Part shown: positions 1 through 10,500 of the stretch, in pieces
Layout: every line of letters begins with the position of its first letter
Position numbering within the stretch: position 1 is the first letter of the stretch
Translations under genes and position numbers: made by a program
Source of the DNA: Chitinophaga sp. H8
GTDB taxonomy: Bacteria; Bacteroidota; Bacteroidia; Chitinophagales; Chitinophagaceae
Assembly: GCF_040567655.1 (NCBI RefSeq)
Contig: NZ_JBEXAC010000002.1
Location: 2,418,001-2,482,000 of the forward strand
Direction of reading: 5' to 3'
Length of the DNA: 64,000 bases
The notes under the pieces: model-generated
What the model saw: the letters and a program-made list of their open reading frames with translations, nothing else
Database searches by the model: none
Told to the model about the DNA's origin: nothing

Positions 1-582
1 AAAGTCATCCAGGCGGTACGGAGCACCCGTTTGCAGATTGGACTCCGGCATTTTTAATATCCTTGCTGCTTCCTGGCGAAGCTGGGTGCTATCGGTGTTG
101 AAGTGGATCGTGTCAAGGTAATATCTTGGTTTCAGGTGGATGGTGTAGCGCGCAATGGCTTTATATTTTTTGTGGATAGTATCTGCCGAAACGGTAGTCT
201 GAAAATAACCTTCCTGTTGCATGGTGCTTTGCAGCATTTGGGCGCTTAAGGCAGTATGAATGGTTTTATCTGTAATAGGGGTGGCTGCGAACCTCCTGCG
301 CATCCACTTGCGAAACCCTTTATCTTTCAGAGGGTCACCAAGTTTGTAATACAGGTAAGCCGGAAAGGGGAAGCCGAGGGTAGCTTTATTCTCTTTTTGC
401 GCCACGGCTGCAATAGCTTTCTTTTCTGCATAGACAGCCTCCTGGGCAGTGGCGCTGGCGGCTTTATCTATAATGATCTCATTACCACCATAGAGTTTCT
501 CTCCGGCTGGCATATGCCGGGAGATGTTGCAGCTGTAAAGCAGCAGTAACAGTAAACTATATGTAATGATTCTTATGCTCAT
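1..582 (-). CDS. tamL: Translocation and assembly module lipoprotein TamL (3' part outside window)
   Basis: The first 194 codons are present and the rest lies beyond base 1. The protein starts at the ATG complementary to 580-582 with a lipoprotein signal (hydrophobic run, then LLYSC with Cys near residue 18). The segment after the Cys (HMPAGEKLYGGNEIII) matches the N-terminus of Bacteroidota TamL, a BamA/TamA-superfamily outer-membrane protein with POTRA domains. In that family TamL forms the outer-membrane half of a module that works with inner-membrane TamB. Here the gene starts only 8 nt after the tamB stop on the same strand, so the two are almost certainly one operon, with tamB first. 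The barrel is not visible, so the family call rests on the N-terminus and the neighbour. Confidence 0.8.
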   Translation of the reverse strand, partial: MSIRIITYSLLLLLLYSCNISRHMPAGEKLYGGNEIIIDKAASATAQEAVYAEKKAIAAVAQKENKATLGFPFPAYLYYKLGDPLKDKGFRKWMRRRFAATPITDKTIHTALSAQMLQSTMQQEGYFQTTVSADTIHKKYKAIARYTIHLKPRYYLDTIHFNTDSTQLRQEAARILKMPESNLQTGAPYRLDDF

Positions 583-590
583 TAAAAATG

Positions 591-3500
591 TTATTGGCTT
601 TTTGAGGAGCGGAACAGTTCTCTGAACCGCTGATAATCCATGGTAATAATAAAGCTGACACCGGTTTCAACAACAAGGCCTTCCAGCATCACCTGTTGTG
701 CATTTTTACGATATACCTTAATACGGAAACGGCCATCGTTGGTAAGTTTGTAGCTGGCATTTATGTTATCCAGCATTTGTGACGAAGATGATGCATAACC
801 CGATAAATCAAAGTTTTTAGCCAGGCTGATCTCCAGTCTGTCCTGGATCATCTTTTTGGTCAGGGCCACATTTACGCCTGCCAGTAGTTTGTCGCTGGTA
901 GAGAGATAGCTTGCATAGGGATTAACTTTGAGAGAAATATTTGCACGCTTGAGTACGCCGGCAGCCAGCAGGTTCAACTCTTCTGCCAATAGCTGGCTCA
1001 CGCTGCCAAGTACAGCATTGGCAGGGCGCACGGTAGCAAACATGTTTTGTCCCCGATTAGAAATAAACTGATTCAGCAGCAATAACGCAAATGCCTGTTT
1101 AGTCATCACAGAAGTATCACTGCGAAACTGGGATAGTTGTGCATTTACATTGGAAAGTACTTCTTTGGATACGGGTTCATCACTTTCTTTCACCTGAATA
1201 TCGAAACCAATATTAAGACGGGAGAAGTTACCATCGATTTTGAGTAGCACATTAAAAGGGAGTGGTTGCCGGTATGCTTCCAGTGAAGTCGCATCTGTGA
1301 CCAATGTTTCTACCAGCCCAAGAGGAGGCGCTTTTACTTCGTATCTGGCACGTATACCGAATTGTGGCCTGTAAGGATCTCCGGCCCAGGTAATTGTACT
1401 GCCTTTGTCTATCGTAAATTTTCGCCGGAGTATCTGCTGGTAAGTAAGATCATAAGTACCATCTCCTACATAATACACTCCACTCATCCTGAGCTTTCCG
1501 CTGGGCAGGACGCTGGTATGCAGGCGGGCATCTCCTTTCAGACTAAGCTGGTCACCATATATTTCATCCAACACAATGGTAACGGCAGCAGTGGAGTCGG
1601 TAGTGATGTTCATATCAATCTCTGAGAAATAACTGCTGCCCCCGGCTGTTTCCTGCTGGAGGGAATCCGGCGGAAGTGTTTGCCGTAAGGCGGCTAGGAT
1701 ACGTGTTTTTTCCACAGGGTCACGTAAATCCCTAAAGGTGACCAGACGTTTGGTTTCATCTTCCAGCTGGGTATCTTTCCGGTTTACGTAAGTGATCCTG
1801 CTATCTTTGTTCAAACGGATATCACCTTTTATAACAGGTTTGCGGGCATTCCCGGTTATTTTTAGTGCTGTATTGACATAGGCTGTTCCAAAAACAAGTG
1901 GATTATTAATAGCAGGGGCATCCAGCAATTGAAAATCATCTGCCTTAACATGGAGGTTTAACTGTGGCTGAAGCAGACCGTTTTGAAATCCGGCTGTTCC
2001 GCTAAGGTATAATGTTTTATTCCTGGGATCTCTGAGTTCGAAATCATGAAAGCTGGCTTGCTGATCTTCGAAAGTCAGTGTTTGCTGCTCAATATGGTAA
2101 TGCATATTGGAGGCAGGAATTCTGAATGCAACCTTATCAAAATCCAGTTTCCCCTGCACTAAAGGTTGCATAAGGGTGCCGTTTACCGCTATTTTTCCCG
2201 TTAGTTGCCCACCGGTACTATCCAGCATACCATTACTGAAAGTTTCCAATAAGCGCATGGGGAGTGGGTCGAGGGAGCCATCCAGTTGAAGAGGGTGTGT
2301 AGCGTTGTTTAAGGAATAGGTACCCTTAACATTGATATTGGTGCCATTACCTGTGAGTGCGCCTTTGATATCCAGCTGATGGGCTTCCCCTGCTGCAACT
2401 GTAAGTTGGAGATCACCCACAGGCTGTTGCCGCAAGCGTATATCTTTTATAGCAATGTTGCCCTTGTAATGAATGATGCTGTCCTGGAGCCCATCGATGA
2501 TCGTTTGTCCGTTTATTGTTCCCTCCAAAACAGTATCCTGGCCAAGATGTTTCATTAAGGTAGCCAGTTGGAGCTGGCTGATGGTTATCTGTAAAGGTGC
2601 ATTTCCCTGAGGTATAGCGCTGTTGATGTAAACAGACGTTGTATCACTTGATAGCTGAAGATGATTTACCTGAAGCCCTTTGGGTGAATACCAGATAGCA
2701 TGATCTTCATTGATGGTGAGAGGCAGGTAATTTGTGATGAGTTTGTTTGGTGTAAGGTGAAAACGATACCTGCCTTTTTCCGCACTTGCTGTCAGTCCTA
2801 TTTGAAACCAGGGTTGTTGCTGGCCTGGTTGTTTGTTGTCCAGGATTAATGCAGCCTGATTGTGTCCGGCTTTTAATTGTGCATTGACCTGATAGAGTGG
2901 CTGTTGTCCAAACATGACCTGTCTGGCCTCGCTGGTAAACTGAAGCTGATCAGCAGTACCATTCAACCATACTTTCACACTGTCCATTTTCAGGGCTCCT
3001 GCGCTTATTCTGGATGCAAGGATACTGCCCTGAAGTGGCGTTACTGTTGACGAGTCATATACCAGTGATACCTGGAGTGAATCGGACAGCGTATACTCCG
3101 GAAATAATTTAGTCAGCAGGGGATGTTCCCGGATGACGGCTTTCAAGGTAAAAGGAGCCGCTTTTACCGTTGTAATGGAATCGTGTACATAAGCCTGCAA
3201 TTGGGTCAGGAAGTGTTTAGCTGTTTTTAAATGATCATCTTTTCCATTAACCGTTATTGCAGCAAAGTCACTTTGGAACCGGGTACTTCTTTGGTTGCCC
3301 TGTAAAGAAGTATGACCGGATATATTATCAAGATGAAAGTTTGAAGTATCCATAGTTACAGTGAGATCATTCAGGCTAAAGTACCCAGGTGGGCGTGCCA
3401 TTTTTACATTCTCCATTTCCATCTCCAGTTTTCCTTTTACGCCTGTGATATCCTTATAGATATGTAATGCAGCCGGGCTCACGGAATCGGCATTCATCCG

Positions 3501-5474
3501 GATGGTAAGCCGATTATCCGCCTGCAGGATGGCGTTGCCTTGTACCTTCAGGTTGGGATCATTGATTTGCCATTCACCGTGCAGGGTACCATGGTGGATA
3601 TTTGTGTGAAGTTGAATGTCCTGATAGGCATAATTATTTACAATGGCCTCTTTAAAAGAGCCTTCTATTATACTATTCGTTTTTTCAAGGGAAAAGCCAC
3701 TGCCTGCTGCATGAAGGGTACCGGTGATTGCTCCTATCAGCGAATCTTTTTTGAGGAAGTAGCCTAGTTGCAATGCGGTAGTATTGGCAGATACATTATA
3801 GGAAATAGCATTTAAATCCTGAAACTTCAGACTTCCGGATAGAGTCATGTTTCCTTTATTAGTCAATGCTGTGCAATTGGTACGCACTTCATTAACGGAA
3901 CCACTGAATGATCCATTTATCCTGACATAGGCGGGGAGGCGTAACTGTTTTAATGAAGCAGCAGGTAATAATATGGCCAGGTCTTTTTCAGGAATACGTG
4001 CATCGGTAATATGTAATTGATACCGGATATTATCTGCGTTGCTCAACCCTTGTATATCGCCGTGCATGTTTATCAGGGAGCCGTGCAGGCCTGTCAGGTT
4101 GCAGGACGTAAAATAGAAATGGCCTTGCCTGTTTTCAAGGTTAGCGGATACCGATAATCCTGTACGGCGATATTGCTGGATAATCCGGTAGTTTTCCAAC
4201 ACTGGAAATAGCAGGAGCAGATCGTGTATACTAAGATACGAATGACGAATTGCAGTATTAACCCCATGGCTAGTACCATAGAGATAGGTTTGCGGGGTTT
4301 TCAACAAGAGATGGGAGAATTTTATTCCTGTGGTGGAGAGGTAGGCCAGGTCTGTTTGAAGGGAATCCAGTTGAAAGCCGCTTTTGTCTTTAAAAGAGAG
4401 ATGGTGGATATCTGCCGCTGACAAAGTATCACTCCATATGAAGTTGTCCATTAGTATTTGTACCTGCTGTAAATCGGGGTGTCTGTAGTCCATTCCTCTT
4501 AATACCGGCGTACTTAAAGGATCATCCATTTTATACCTGCTATTGGAGATTTGTCCATGTGCGATGTTTATTTTCCATCCCGGGTCGTCCTGTGTGGTAA
4601 TAGCAGCGGATTGTTCATCGAGGTGTACCCGCACCTGTACATTATCTGCCCACAGCGAATCAGCAGAGATCCTCTCCTGATCCAGGGAGAATACATCCGC
4701 ATTCACTTTGGCTGTTCCTATCTGTACGTTGGTACCGGAACGGGTAACCTCATCTCTGAATTCAACATGGCTGTTCTGCACATGGATATGTCCTGGAATA
4801 ATATCCAGCGTATCTTCCGGACCAACCGTTTTATTGAAGGAAGCAGAAGTAGCTGCCCGGTAGGATTTTACCAACACACTCGTATTTTCCCAGTTGCTGG
4901 TAGCAAAGCGGAGCTTGTATTTAAACAAGTCAGCATCGGATAAAGTGGCCGAAAGATGTCCACTTTGTATGCTGACACTGGTACCTGCGATATCATCTCG
5001 GTAATCAAAACGTACGTTTTCCAGTAATAGTTCCTTTAACCGGAGTGGCTTGCTAACGCTTCCCGCAGCTTCCGGCGAGGAAACCGGTAGTATATAGTCG
5101 TAATTGAACACTTTTGCGGTGCTATCCCGGTAGAGATGGACGCGGGCAGCTTTCAACTGTACAGTATTAATGCACACCTGTTTATTGAAGAGAGACTTCA
5201 TATCCAGATAAACCAGTAGCTGTTTCGCATATAGTAATGTATCCTGGTGCTGGTCAGCAAGGTAAATATCATTTATTTCAAACCGGTAAGGAAGGGTAAA
5301 CCGGATATGGCCTATGCTGACCTGGGTGCCCCATTTGTGGTGAAGGTATTTGGTTGCATAGTGAGTCAGTGCACTCTGGGTCCATCTGATGTGCAGTACT
5401 ACCAGCAATACTAATAAGATCAGTATTATTATTGCCAGCGATTTAAATATGCGCTTCGTCCACTTCCTGATCAT
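591..5474 (-). CDS. tamB: Translocation/assembly module protein TamB (DUF490 family)
   Basis: This 1627-residue protein has one N-terminal membrane anchor (about residues 10-28, almost all Ile/Leu/Val) followed by a very long periplasmic stretch of short alternating beta-strand segments. That is the form expected for an AsmA/TamB-type groove protein that bridges inner and outer membranes. The C-terminal third resembles the conserved TamB domain (DUF490), ending in barrel-like strands. In the family TamB partners with TamA/TamL in outer-membrane protein assembly or lipid transport. The TamL gene follows after 8 nt, which supports the call. The start sits right before the basic, then hydrophobic, anchor. 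No truncation or frameshift is seen. Confidence 0.88.
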   Translation of the reverse strand: MIRKWTKRIFKSLAIIILILLVLLVVLHIRWTQSALTHYATKYLHHKWGTQVSIGHIRFTLPYRFEINDIYLADQHQDTLLYAKQLLVYLDMKSLFNKQVCINTVQLKAARVHLYRDSTAKVFNYDYILPVSSPEAAGSVSKPLRLKELLLENVRFDYRDDIAGTSVSIQSGHLSATLSDADLFKYKLRFATSNWENTSVLVKSYRAATSASFNKTVGPEDTLDIIPGHIHVQNSHVEFRDEVTRSGTNVQIGTAKVNADVFSLDQERISADSLWADNVQVRVHLDEQSAAITTQDDPGWKINIAHGQISNSRYKMDDPLSTPVLRGMDYRHPDLQQVQILMDNFIWSDTLSAADIHHLSFKDKSGFQLDSLQTDLAYLSTTGIKFSHLLLKTPQTYLYGTSHGVNTAIRHSYLSIHDLLLLFPVLENYRIIQQYRRTGLSVSANLENRQGHFYFTSCNLTGLHGSLINMHGDIQGLSNADNIRYQLHITDARIPEKDLAILLPAASLKQLRLPAYVRINGSFSGSVNEVRTNCTALTNKGNMTLSGSLKFQDLNAISYNVSANTTALQLGYFLKKDSLIGAITGTLHAAGSGFSLEKTNSIIEGSFKEAIVNNYAYQDIQLHTNIHHGTLHGEWQINDPNLKVQGNAILQADNRLTIRMNADSVSPAALHIYKDITGVKGKLEMEMENVKMARPPGYFSLNDLTVTMDTSNFHLDNISGHTSLQGNQRSTRFQSDFAAITVNGKDDHLKTAKHFLTQLQAYVHDSITTVKAAPFTLKAVIREHPLLTKLFPEYTLSDSLQVSLVYDSSTVTPLQGSILASRISAGALKMDSVKVWLNGTADQLQFTSEARQVMFGQQPLYQVNAQLKAGHNQAALILDNKQPGQQQPWFQIGLTASAEKGRYRFHLTPNKLITNYLPLTINEDHAIWYSPKGLQVNHLQLSSDTTSVYINSAIPQGNAPLQITISQLQLATLMKHLGQDTVLEGTINGQTIIDGLQDSIIHYKGNIAIKDIRLRQQPVGDLQLTVAAGEAHQLDIKGALTGNGTNINVKGTYSLNNATHPLQLDGSLDPLPMRLLETFSNGMLDSTGGQLTGKIAVNGTLMQPLVQGKLDFDKVAFRIPASNMHYHIEQQTLTFEDQQASFHDFELRDPRNKTLYLSGTAGFQNGLLQPQLNLHVKADDFQLLDAPAINNPLVFGTAYVNTALKITGNARKPVIKGDIRLNKDSRITYVNRKDTQLEDETKRLVTFRDLRDPVEKTRILAALRQTLPPDSLQQETAGGSSYFSEIDMNITTDSTAAVTIVLDEIYGDQLSLKGDARLHTSVLPSGKLRMSGVYYVGDGTYDLTYQQILRRKFTIDKGSTITWAGDPYRPQFGIRARYEVKAPPLGLVETLVTDATSLEAYRQPLPFNVLLKIDGNFSRLNIGFDIQVKESDEPVSKEVLSNVNAQLSQFRSDTSVMTKQAFALLLLNQFISNRGQNMFATVRPANAVLGSVSQLLAEELNLLAAGVLKRANISLKVNPYASYLSTSDKLLAGVNVALTKKMIQDRLEISLAKNFDLSGYASSSSQMLDNINASYKLTNDGRFRIKVYRKNAQQVMLEGLVVETGVSFIITMDYQRFRELFRSSKSQ

Positions 5475-5621
5475 ATTTATCCCCTGGCGATGCGGGGTAT
5501 CGCTGTGAATATAGTTTATATCTTTTTATTGACGTAATTTCTCTCCTAAATTGGGTGCTGAGGTTGCACCTTCAGTTGGGAGGCTAAGATTGCCACTTAC
5601 CTGGTTACATGGACAGCAAAT

Positions 5622-5641
5622 ATTGAAGTTTAACTTTCAAT
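5622..5641. promoter_or_regulatory. AT-rich near-palindrome upstream of the PUL 1 sigma gene
   Basis: A 20-nt near-palindrome (arms ATTGAA and TTCAAT around GTTTAACT) ends 39 nt before the sigma start codon, in the 206-nt gap between tamB and PUL 1. It could be an operator or part of the 5' leader. AT-rich palindromes are common by chance, so this is only a candidate. No full Bacteroidota promoter was found in the gap. Confidence 0.25.
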
Positions 5642-5680
5642 TAATGTTGGAAGATTACTTTTAGGGCCATATTAGGGGTC

Positions 5681-6262
5681 ATGAGTTATCAGCAAATTAA
5701 TATTCCACCATCATTAATACCTGATCTGTGTAATGGGTCTGAACAGGCGCTGAAGGATGTCTTCGATCTGTTTGGGAAGAAGGTATTTAATTATTGCCGG
5801 AAGATGGTGGGGAATCCTGAAGATGCGGAAGAATTACTGCAGGATGTTTTTTTGAAGGTCTGGCAATTCCGCCAACAGATAGATGTTGCAGCCAATTTTG
5901 AGGCTTTTCTTTTTACGGTAACCCGTAATCATATATTGAATTTCGCCAGAAAAAAAGCAGCTATTGCCGTATCTACAGTGGCAGAAATGGAGGAAAATAT
6001 ACCAGTGATGGCAGAAGTGCACCAAAAGATAAATTATAAACAGGTATATCAGCAATACCGCCATGTTCTTGAAAAATTGGGCCCCAAAAGCCGGGAAGTA
6101 TTTGTGCTAAGCCGGGAACACCAGTTGTCCAATAAAGAAATTGCACAGAAAATGGGGATATCTGTGCGTACAGTAGAAACACATGTATCCAATGCATTAT
6201 CTGTGCTACGGGGAGAATTAAAGGATGCCTGCCTGATACTCTTCCTTTTTATATTCCGTTGA
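5681..6262 (+). CDS. ECF RNA polymerase sigma-70 factor, PUL 1
   Basis: A 193-residue ECF sigma factor of the Bacteroidota expansion family. Region 2 covers about residues 25-90 (with DAEELLQDVFLKVWQF, the core-binding and -10 recognition part). Region 4 covers about 130-180 (REVFVLSREHQLSNKEIAQ followed by a helix-turn-helix). After region 4.2 the protein ends in a hydrophobic tail (CLILFLFIF). A FecR-type anti-sigma factor follows after 129 nt, then a susC with an STN signalling domain. This is the classic FecI/FecR/TonB-transducer arrangement, so it should drive its own PUL when SusC binds its glycan. The ATG start gives the normal family length. Confidence 0.93.
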   Translation: MSYQQINIPPSLIPDLCNGSEQALKDVFDLFGKKVFNYCRKMVGNPEDAEELLQDVFLKVWQFRQQIDVAANFEAFLFTVTRNHILNFARKKAAIAVSTVAEMEENIPVMAEVHQKINYKQVYQQYRHVLEKLGPKSREVFVLSREHQLSNKEIAQKMGISVRTVETHVSNALSVLRGELKDACLILFLFIFR

Positions 6263-6391
6263 ATTTCTATTTTTCTTTCCACGCTCCCCAAGGGTTAATA
6301 TTAAGTTAACATACCACGCTACGTGGTACCATTTCTTTTTGTGTATATACTAACAGGAGATAAATATTTCATCCTATAACCCTGTAGTATA

Positions 6392-7414
6392 ATGAAACTT
6401 GAACCGGAACAAATAAAAATACTTTTTAGAAAAGTTTTAAAAGGGACTGCAACAGCTGATGAGAGTGAACAGTTGCTGAACTATTTGGAACAGGAGCGCC
6501 ATGATATGGATGACCTGTTATTGCCTTATGGAGAATGGGCAGGTACTGAGGACAACAGATTGCCGGAGGGGGTAAGGGAACGTATACTTACCAGCGTACT
6601 TAAGCAGACGCCTGTCACAGGAGAAGGACTGGACAAAACAAGAGCTGGCAGGACCATAAAAATGAGCTATTGGCTTTCCCGTGTGGCGGTGGTGTTTGTG
6701 TTAATACTGGCGGGCTGGGGCTTGTTCCGGAAGCAAAGTAAACCGGGAAATAAAACATGGATTGTCTTTGCAGCTGCCAAAGGGGAACGGCGTACTATGA
6801 TGCTCCCGGATAGTTCAAAGGTATTGTTGAATGCTGGTAGCCAGGTGGCTTTTCAGACAGATTTTGCGGGGAATGAACGTTGTGTAAAGCTTACCGGCGA
6901 GGCCTATTTTGAAGTAAAGCATGACCCCCGCAAGCCTTTCATTGTACTGTCTGATCTGGTGAGAACTACCGTATTGGGAACGGCATTTAATGTAAAAGCT
7001 TATCCGGAAGATAAAAGTATTGACATCACAGTGATAAATGGAAAAGTGAAAGTGGCGCAGACAGGAAAGGATGAAAAGCAGTTGACACCAGTGATATTAA
7101 CAAAGGGAATGCATGTGGGATACCAGACAAGGGATACGTTGTTCCGGGTGAGTAAGGTGGATGCTGCAGCGATGGTTGGCTGGAAAGATAATAAACTGGT
7201 ATTTGAGGAAGCAACGTTGGAAGAGATATGTAATACACTTGCCAGGAACTATAATGTAAAATTTACCACTACCACCCCTGTTGTATGGCAGCATAAATAC
7301 TCCCTGACATTTGACCAGCTTACACTGGATGAATCACTGGACCAGCTTCGGCTGCTGGGAGCATTAACATTTCAACGAAAAGACAGTATTGTCGTACTCC
7401 GGGATAAACATTAG
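6392..7414 (+). CDS. FecR-family anti-sigma factor, PUL 1
   Basis: A 340-residue inner-membrane FecR. The cytoplasmic N-terminal sigma-binding part covers about residues 1-88, followed by one transmembrane helix at about 93-110 (VAVVFVLILAGWGLF). The periplasmic FecR domain covers about 120-220 (with the family signature LTGEAYFEVKHD), and the C-terminal DUF4974-type domain about 260-335. In this family it holds the ECF sigma factor until the STN domain of the cognate SusC signals from the outer membrane. It lies between the sigma factor and susC of the same PUL. Confidence 0.93.
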   Translation: MKLEPEQIKILFRKVLKGTATADESEQLLNYLEQERHDMDDLLLPYGEWAGTEDNRLPEGVRERILTSVLKQTPVTGEGLDKTRAGRTIKMSYWLSRVAVVFVLILAGWGLFRKQSKPGNKTWIVFAAAKGERRTMMLPDSSKVLLNAGSQVAFQTDFAGNERCVKLTGEAYFEVKHDPRKPFIVLSDLVRTTVLGTAFNVKAYPEDKSIDITVINGKVKVAQTGKDEKQLTPVILTKGMHVGYQTRDTLFRVSKVDAAAMVGWKDNKLVFEEATLEEICNTLARNYNVKFTTTTPVVWQHKYSLTFDQLTLDESLDQLRLLGALTFQRKDSIVVLRDKH

Positions 7415-7429
7415 CCAACAACTGGAAAT

Positions 7430-7497
7430 AAAGAAAAAGCCGTCCTGTTAGGAGCAGAACGGCTGAATAAGCCATCAATATCATTAATGACTAAAAG
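7430..7497 (-). ncRNA. Candidate cis-antisense small RNA opposite the PUL 1 susC leader
   Basis: On the minus strand a complete Bacteroidota-type promoter (7503-7532) is followed about 40 nt downstream by an intrinsic terminator (7434-7464). A transcript starting near 7497 and ending near 7430 would be about 65-70 nt and fully complementary to the susC 5' leader. Cis-antisense RNAs that repress susC expression (the DonS type) are known at ECF/anti-sigma PULs of Bacteroides, so the arrangement has precedent. The transcript itself is inferred: promoter and terminator are visible, expression is not. Confidence 0.45.
7434..7464 (-). terminator. Intrinsic terminator in the antisense direction, PUL 1 fecR-susC gap
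   Basis: The arms AGCCGTCCTG (7438-7447) and CAGAACGGCT (7455-7464) form a 10-bp stem with one mismatch and a 7-nt loop. On the plus strand the A-run precedes the hairpin and no T-run follows. Read on the minus strand it is a GC-rich hairpin followed by TTTTTCTTTATTT, a normal intrinsic terminator. Confidence 0.6.
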
Positions 7498-7502
7498 CAA
7501 AA

Positions 7503-7532
7503 CAAATTTATGCAACCAATCGCAGGAAACAA
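7503..7532 (-). promoter_or_regulatory. Candidate antisense promoter overlapping the susC start codon, PUL 1
   Basis: On the minus strand TTG (7530-7532), a 19-nt spacer and TAAATTTG (7503-7510) match the Bacteroidota consensus TTG, about 19 nt, TAnnTTTG with no mismatch. The -7 box ends on the first base of the susC ATG. The same 12-mer (CAAATTTATGCA on the plus strand) recurs at the susC start of PUL 4. Confidence 0.5.
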
Positions 7533-10500
7533 GAAAGTTTTTGTGAGGTTTCGAAAAAAAATGCCCGGGATCTTGAGTGTATTACTAACGGTATTTTGTA
7601 TCCTGGCTACATCCAGGGAGTTACTTGCCCAGGATATGAAAATTACAAAAGTGACTTTGCATTTGAACGATCGCCCGATTAAAGAGGCTTTCCGTGAAAT
7701 TGAAAAACAATCCGGGCTTACCATCGGGTTCCGCCATGAAGTATTAGATCAGCACAAGCATATCAGTATTATTGCAGCTGATGAAACAATCAGCAGTGTA
7801 CTCAAAAAACTATTAGCTGGTACTGGTACTACTTACCTGCAAAAAGGGAAAAGTATTCTGATCATTGCCACACCGCGCCAACAATCGAAAACGGGTAGCC
7901 TGGATACCCTTACTGGAAATATAAAAGATAGTAACGGTGAGTTGCTCATCGGGGCAAGGGTGACTGTTAAATCAGGTGCCGGTGAACTTATTCATACAAG
8001 TTCGGATGAAAGGGGGAATTATTTTGTTGTAGTGCCGGAAGATGCTACGGAGATAACATTCCGTTATATGGGTATTCAGCCGCTGACGGAACAGATTGGA
8101 GGCAGGAATATAATAGATGTTCAGCTGGCCAGAAAGAATGTGGAACTAGGGCAGGTAGTGGTAACAGCGCTGGGAATCAAAAGAGAAGTGAAAGCATTGA
8201 GCTATACTACACAAGGTGTGGATGTAGATGCCCTGAATGAAACCAAAAGCACGAACCTGATCAATTCCCTTTCCGGAAAAGTAGCAGGTTTGCAAGTGAT
8301 ACCTTCAGGTTTTAATACAGGATCTACCAGGGTGATCATCCGTGGCAATAATTCCCTCACTGGCAATAATCAGCCTTTGTTTGTCGTGGATGGAATGCCA
8401 ATAGACAATGAACCCGGAGATGCCGGCAGCCTGGATTATGGAAGTAATGCTGCTGATATCAACTCCGACGATATAGAGAGCATTCAGGTATTAAAAGGCC
8501 CCAATGCTTCTGCATTGTATGGATCAAGGGCGGCAAATGGGGTGATCCTGATTACCACCAAAGCCGGTTCCACAAAGTTTAAGGTAACTGTTACCTCCAG
8601 CATGATGTTCCAGAAACTGACAGAGTTCCCTGAATACCAGAATGCTTATGGGGTTGGAACCTCTTTTGCGATTGATAATACCAACAGGATTCCTAAGGCA
8701 AATGTGAACTACAGAAGCTGGGGATCACCTATGATGGGGCAACCCTATATTGCCCTGGATGGAACAGAGAAAGCGTATTTACCTCATCCTGACAATGTGA
8801 AGAATTTTTATTCTACCTCACGGTTATTTACCAATTCAGTATCTGTAGAAGGAGGGAATGCAGCCAATATATACCGGCTGGCCTACACCAATTACAATGG
8901 TACCAGTGTAGTGGAAGGATTCAATAATATGATGAAGCATTCCATTGACTTCCGGTTAGCAAACAATTTTACCAAATGGTTATCCCTCGATTCAAAGATT
9001 AACTACATACGGGACATTGTAAATAACCGTCAATACTCCAATAGTAATGGACGTAATCCTACCAACCTTTATACCCATATGGCAAGGAGTACCGATTTAT
9101 CTGAACTGTATGATTATAAGGATGAAGCTACAGGGATGGAAATTGGTACACACCGTAATTTCAGTAATCCATACTGGGTGATCAATGAAAATCCTAATAA
9201 GGATGTAAAGGACCGGGTGATTGCTTCTTTTAATTCAACGGTAAAGTTTACCCCATGGTTAAAGTTCAATGGCCGCTTTGGTGCAGATGTGTTCTGGTGG
9301 GAAGGTTTTGAGTTTAACAATATTGGTTCCGTGGTTGCCAGCAACCCCAATGGTTTTATGCGCACTTTCAACTCCCGGCAACAGAACATGAACCTGGAGG
9401 GACTGTTTTCTTTCAACAAAAATATAAACCGGTTCTCGATACTGGCTAATTTTGGGGGTAATATTTATACATCAGGCTTTGAAAGAAGGGAACAAAGGGT
9501 TAATTCCCTGTTGCAACCAGGGTTGATCAACTTGTCTAATGCAAAAGAATACCCCACTGCTACGCAATTTATCAGAAGAAAGGAGATTAATGCACTATTT
9601 GGATCCGTTTCTCTCGGCTACCGCAACCTGGCATTTCTGGATATCACTGGCCGGAATGACTGGTCTTCTACGCTGCCCAAAGGCAATAATTCCTATTTCT
9701 ACCCTTCTGTGGGAAGCTCCCTGATTGTGAGCGATCTGCTGGGTATTCGCAGCAACGCATTGAGCTTTCTTAAAGTAAGAGGTTCTATTGCATTGGTAGG
9801 AAGTGATACGGATCCTTACCGCCTTGATCAGACTTATTCATTTAATGGCTTCCTGGATGGGGCTACACTGGCCTCTTTATCTACTACAATGAATAATCCT
9901 GATCTGAAGCCGGAAAAGACAAGTTCTTATGAATGGGGCATAAATGCTAGATTATTTAATAACAGGATATCCCTGGATGCTACCTACTATAATTCAGGTA
10001 CCTCCAATCAGATCATTACTGCCCAGCTACCAGCCTCCAGCGGTTATCAGCAGAGAATATATAATGCGGGTAAAATCAGGAACTGGGGATATGAAGCAAT
10101 GGCTTCAGCAAAAGTGATGGATCGGAAAAAGTTTAAATGGGATGTGGCGCTCAACTTTGCAAGGAATAACTCTCGGGTAGAAGAACTGATAGCAGGTGTA
10201 GACCGCTTCCAGCTAAATAATAATTCCAGTTATCTCTATGTATATGCGCAGGTGGGTAAGCCTTATGGTTACCTGCGAGGGCTTGGGGTGGCCAGGGATG
10301 AAGCAGGACGTATGCTGATTGAAAATGGTGGTTCCCTGCTGGTAAAGGATAATGATATGGCTTTTGGTACCGCTTCACCGGATTGGCTGGGGGGAATAAG
10401 CAATACTTTTAAACTGAACCGCTTTGATTTCAGTTGCTTATTCGATATCAAAATGGGAGGCGTGCTGTATTCCGGTACCATGTCCCGGATGCTGACGAAT

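Noticed and set aside
7438..7464. Sense-strand transcription attenuator between fecR and susC in PUL 1
   Set aside because: The hairpin has no T-run on the plus strand; the T-run lies on the minus strand, so sense termination is unlikely. An effect on the leader fold is still possible.
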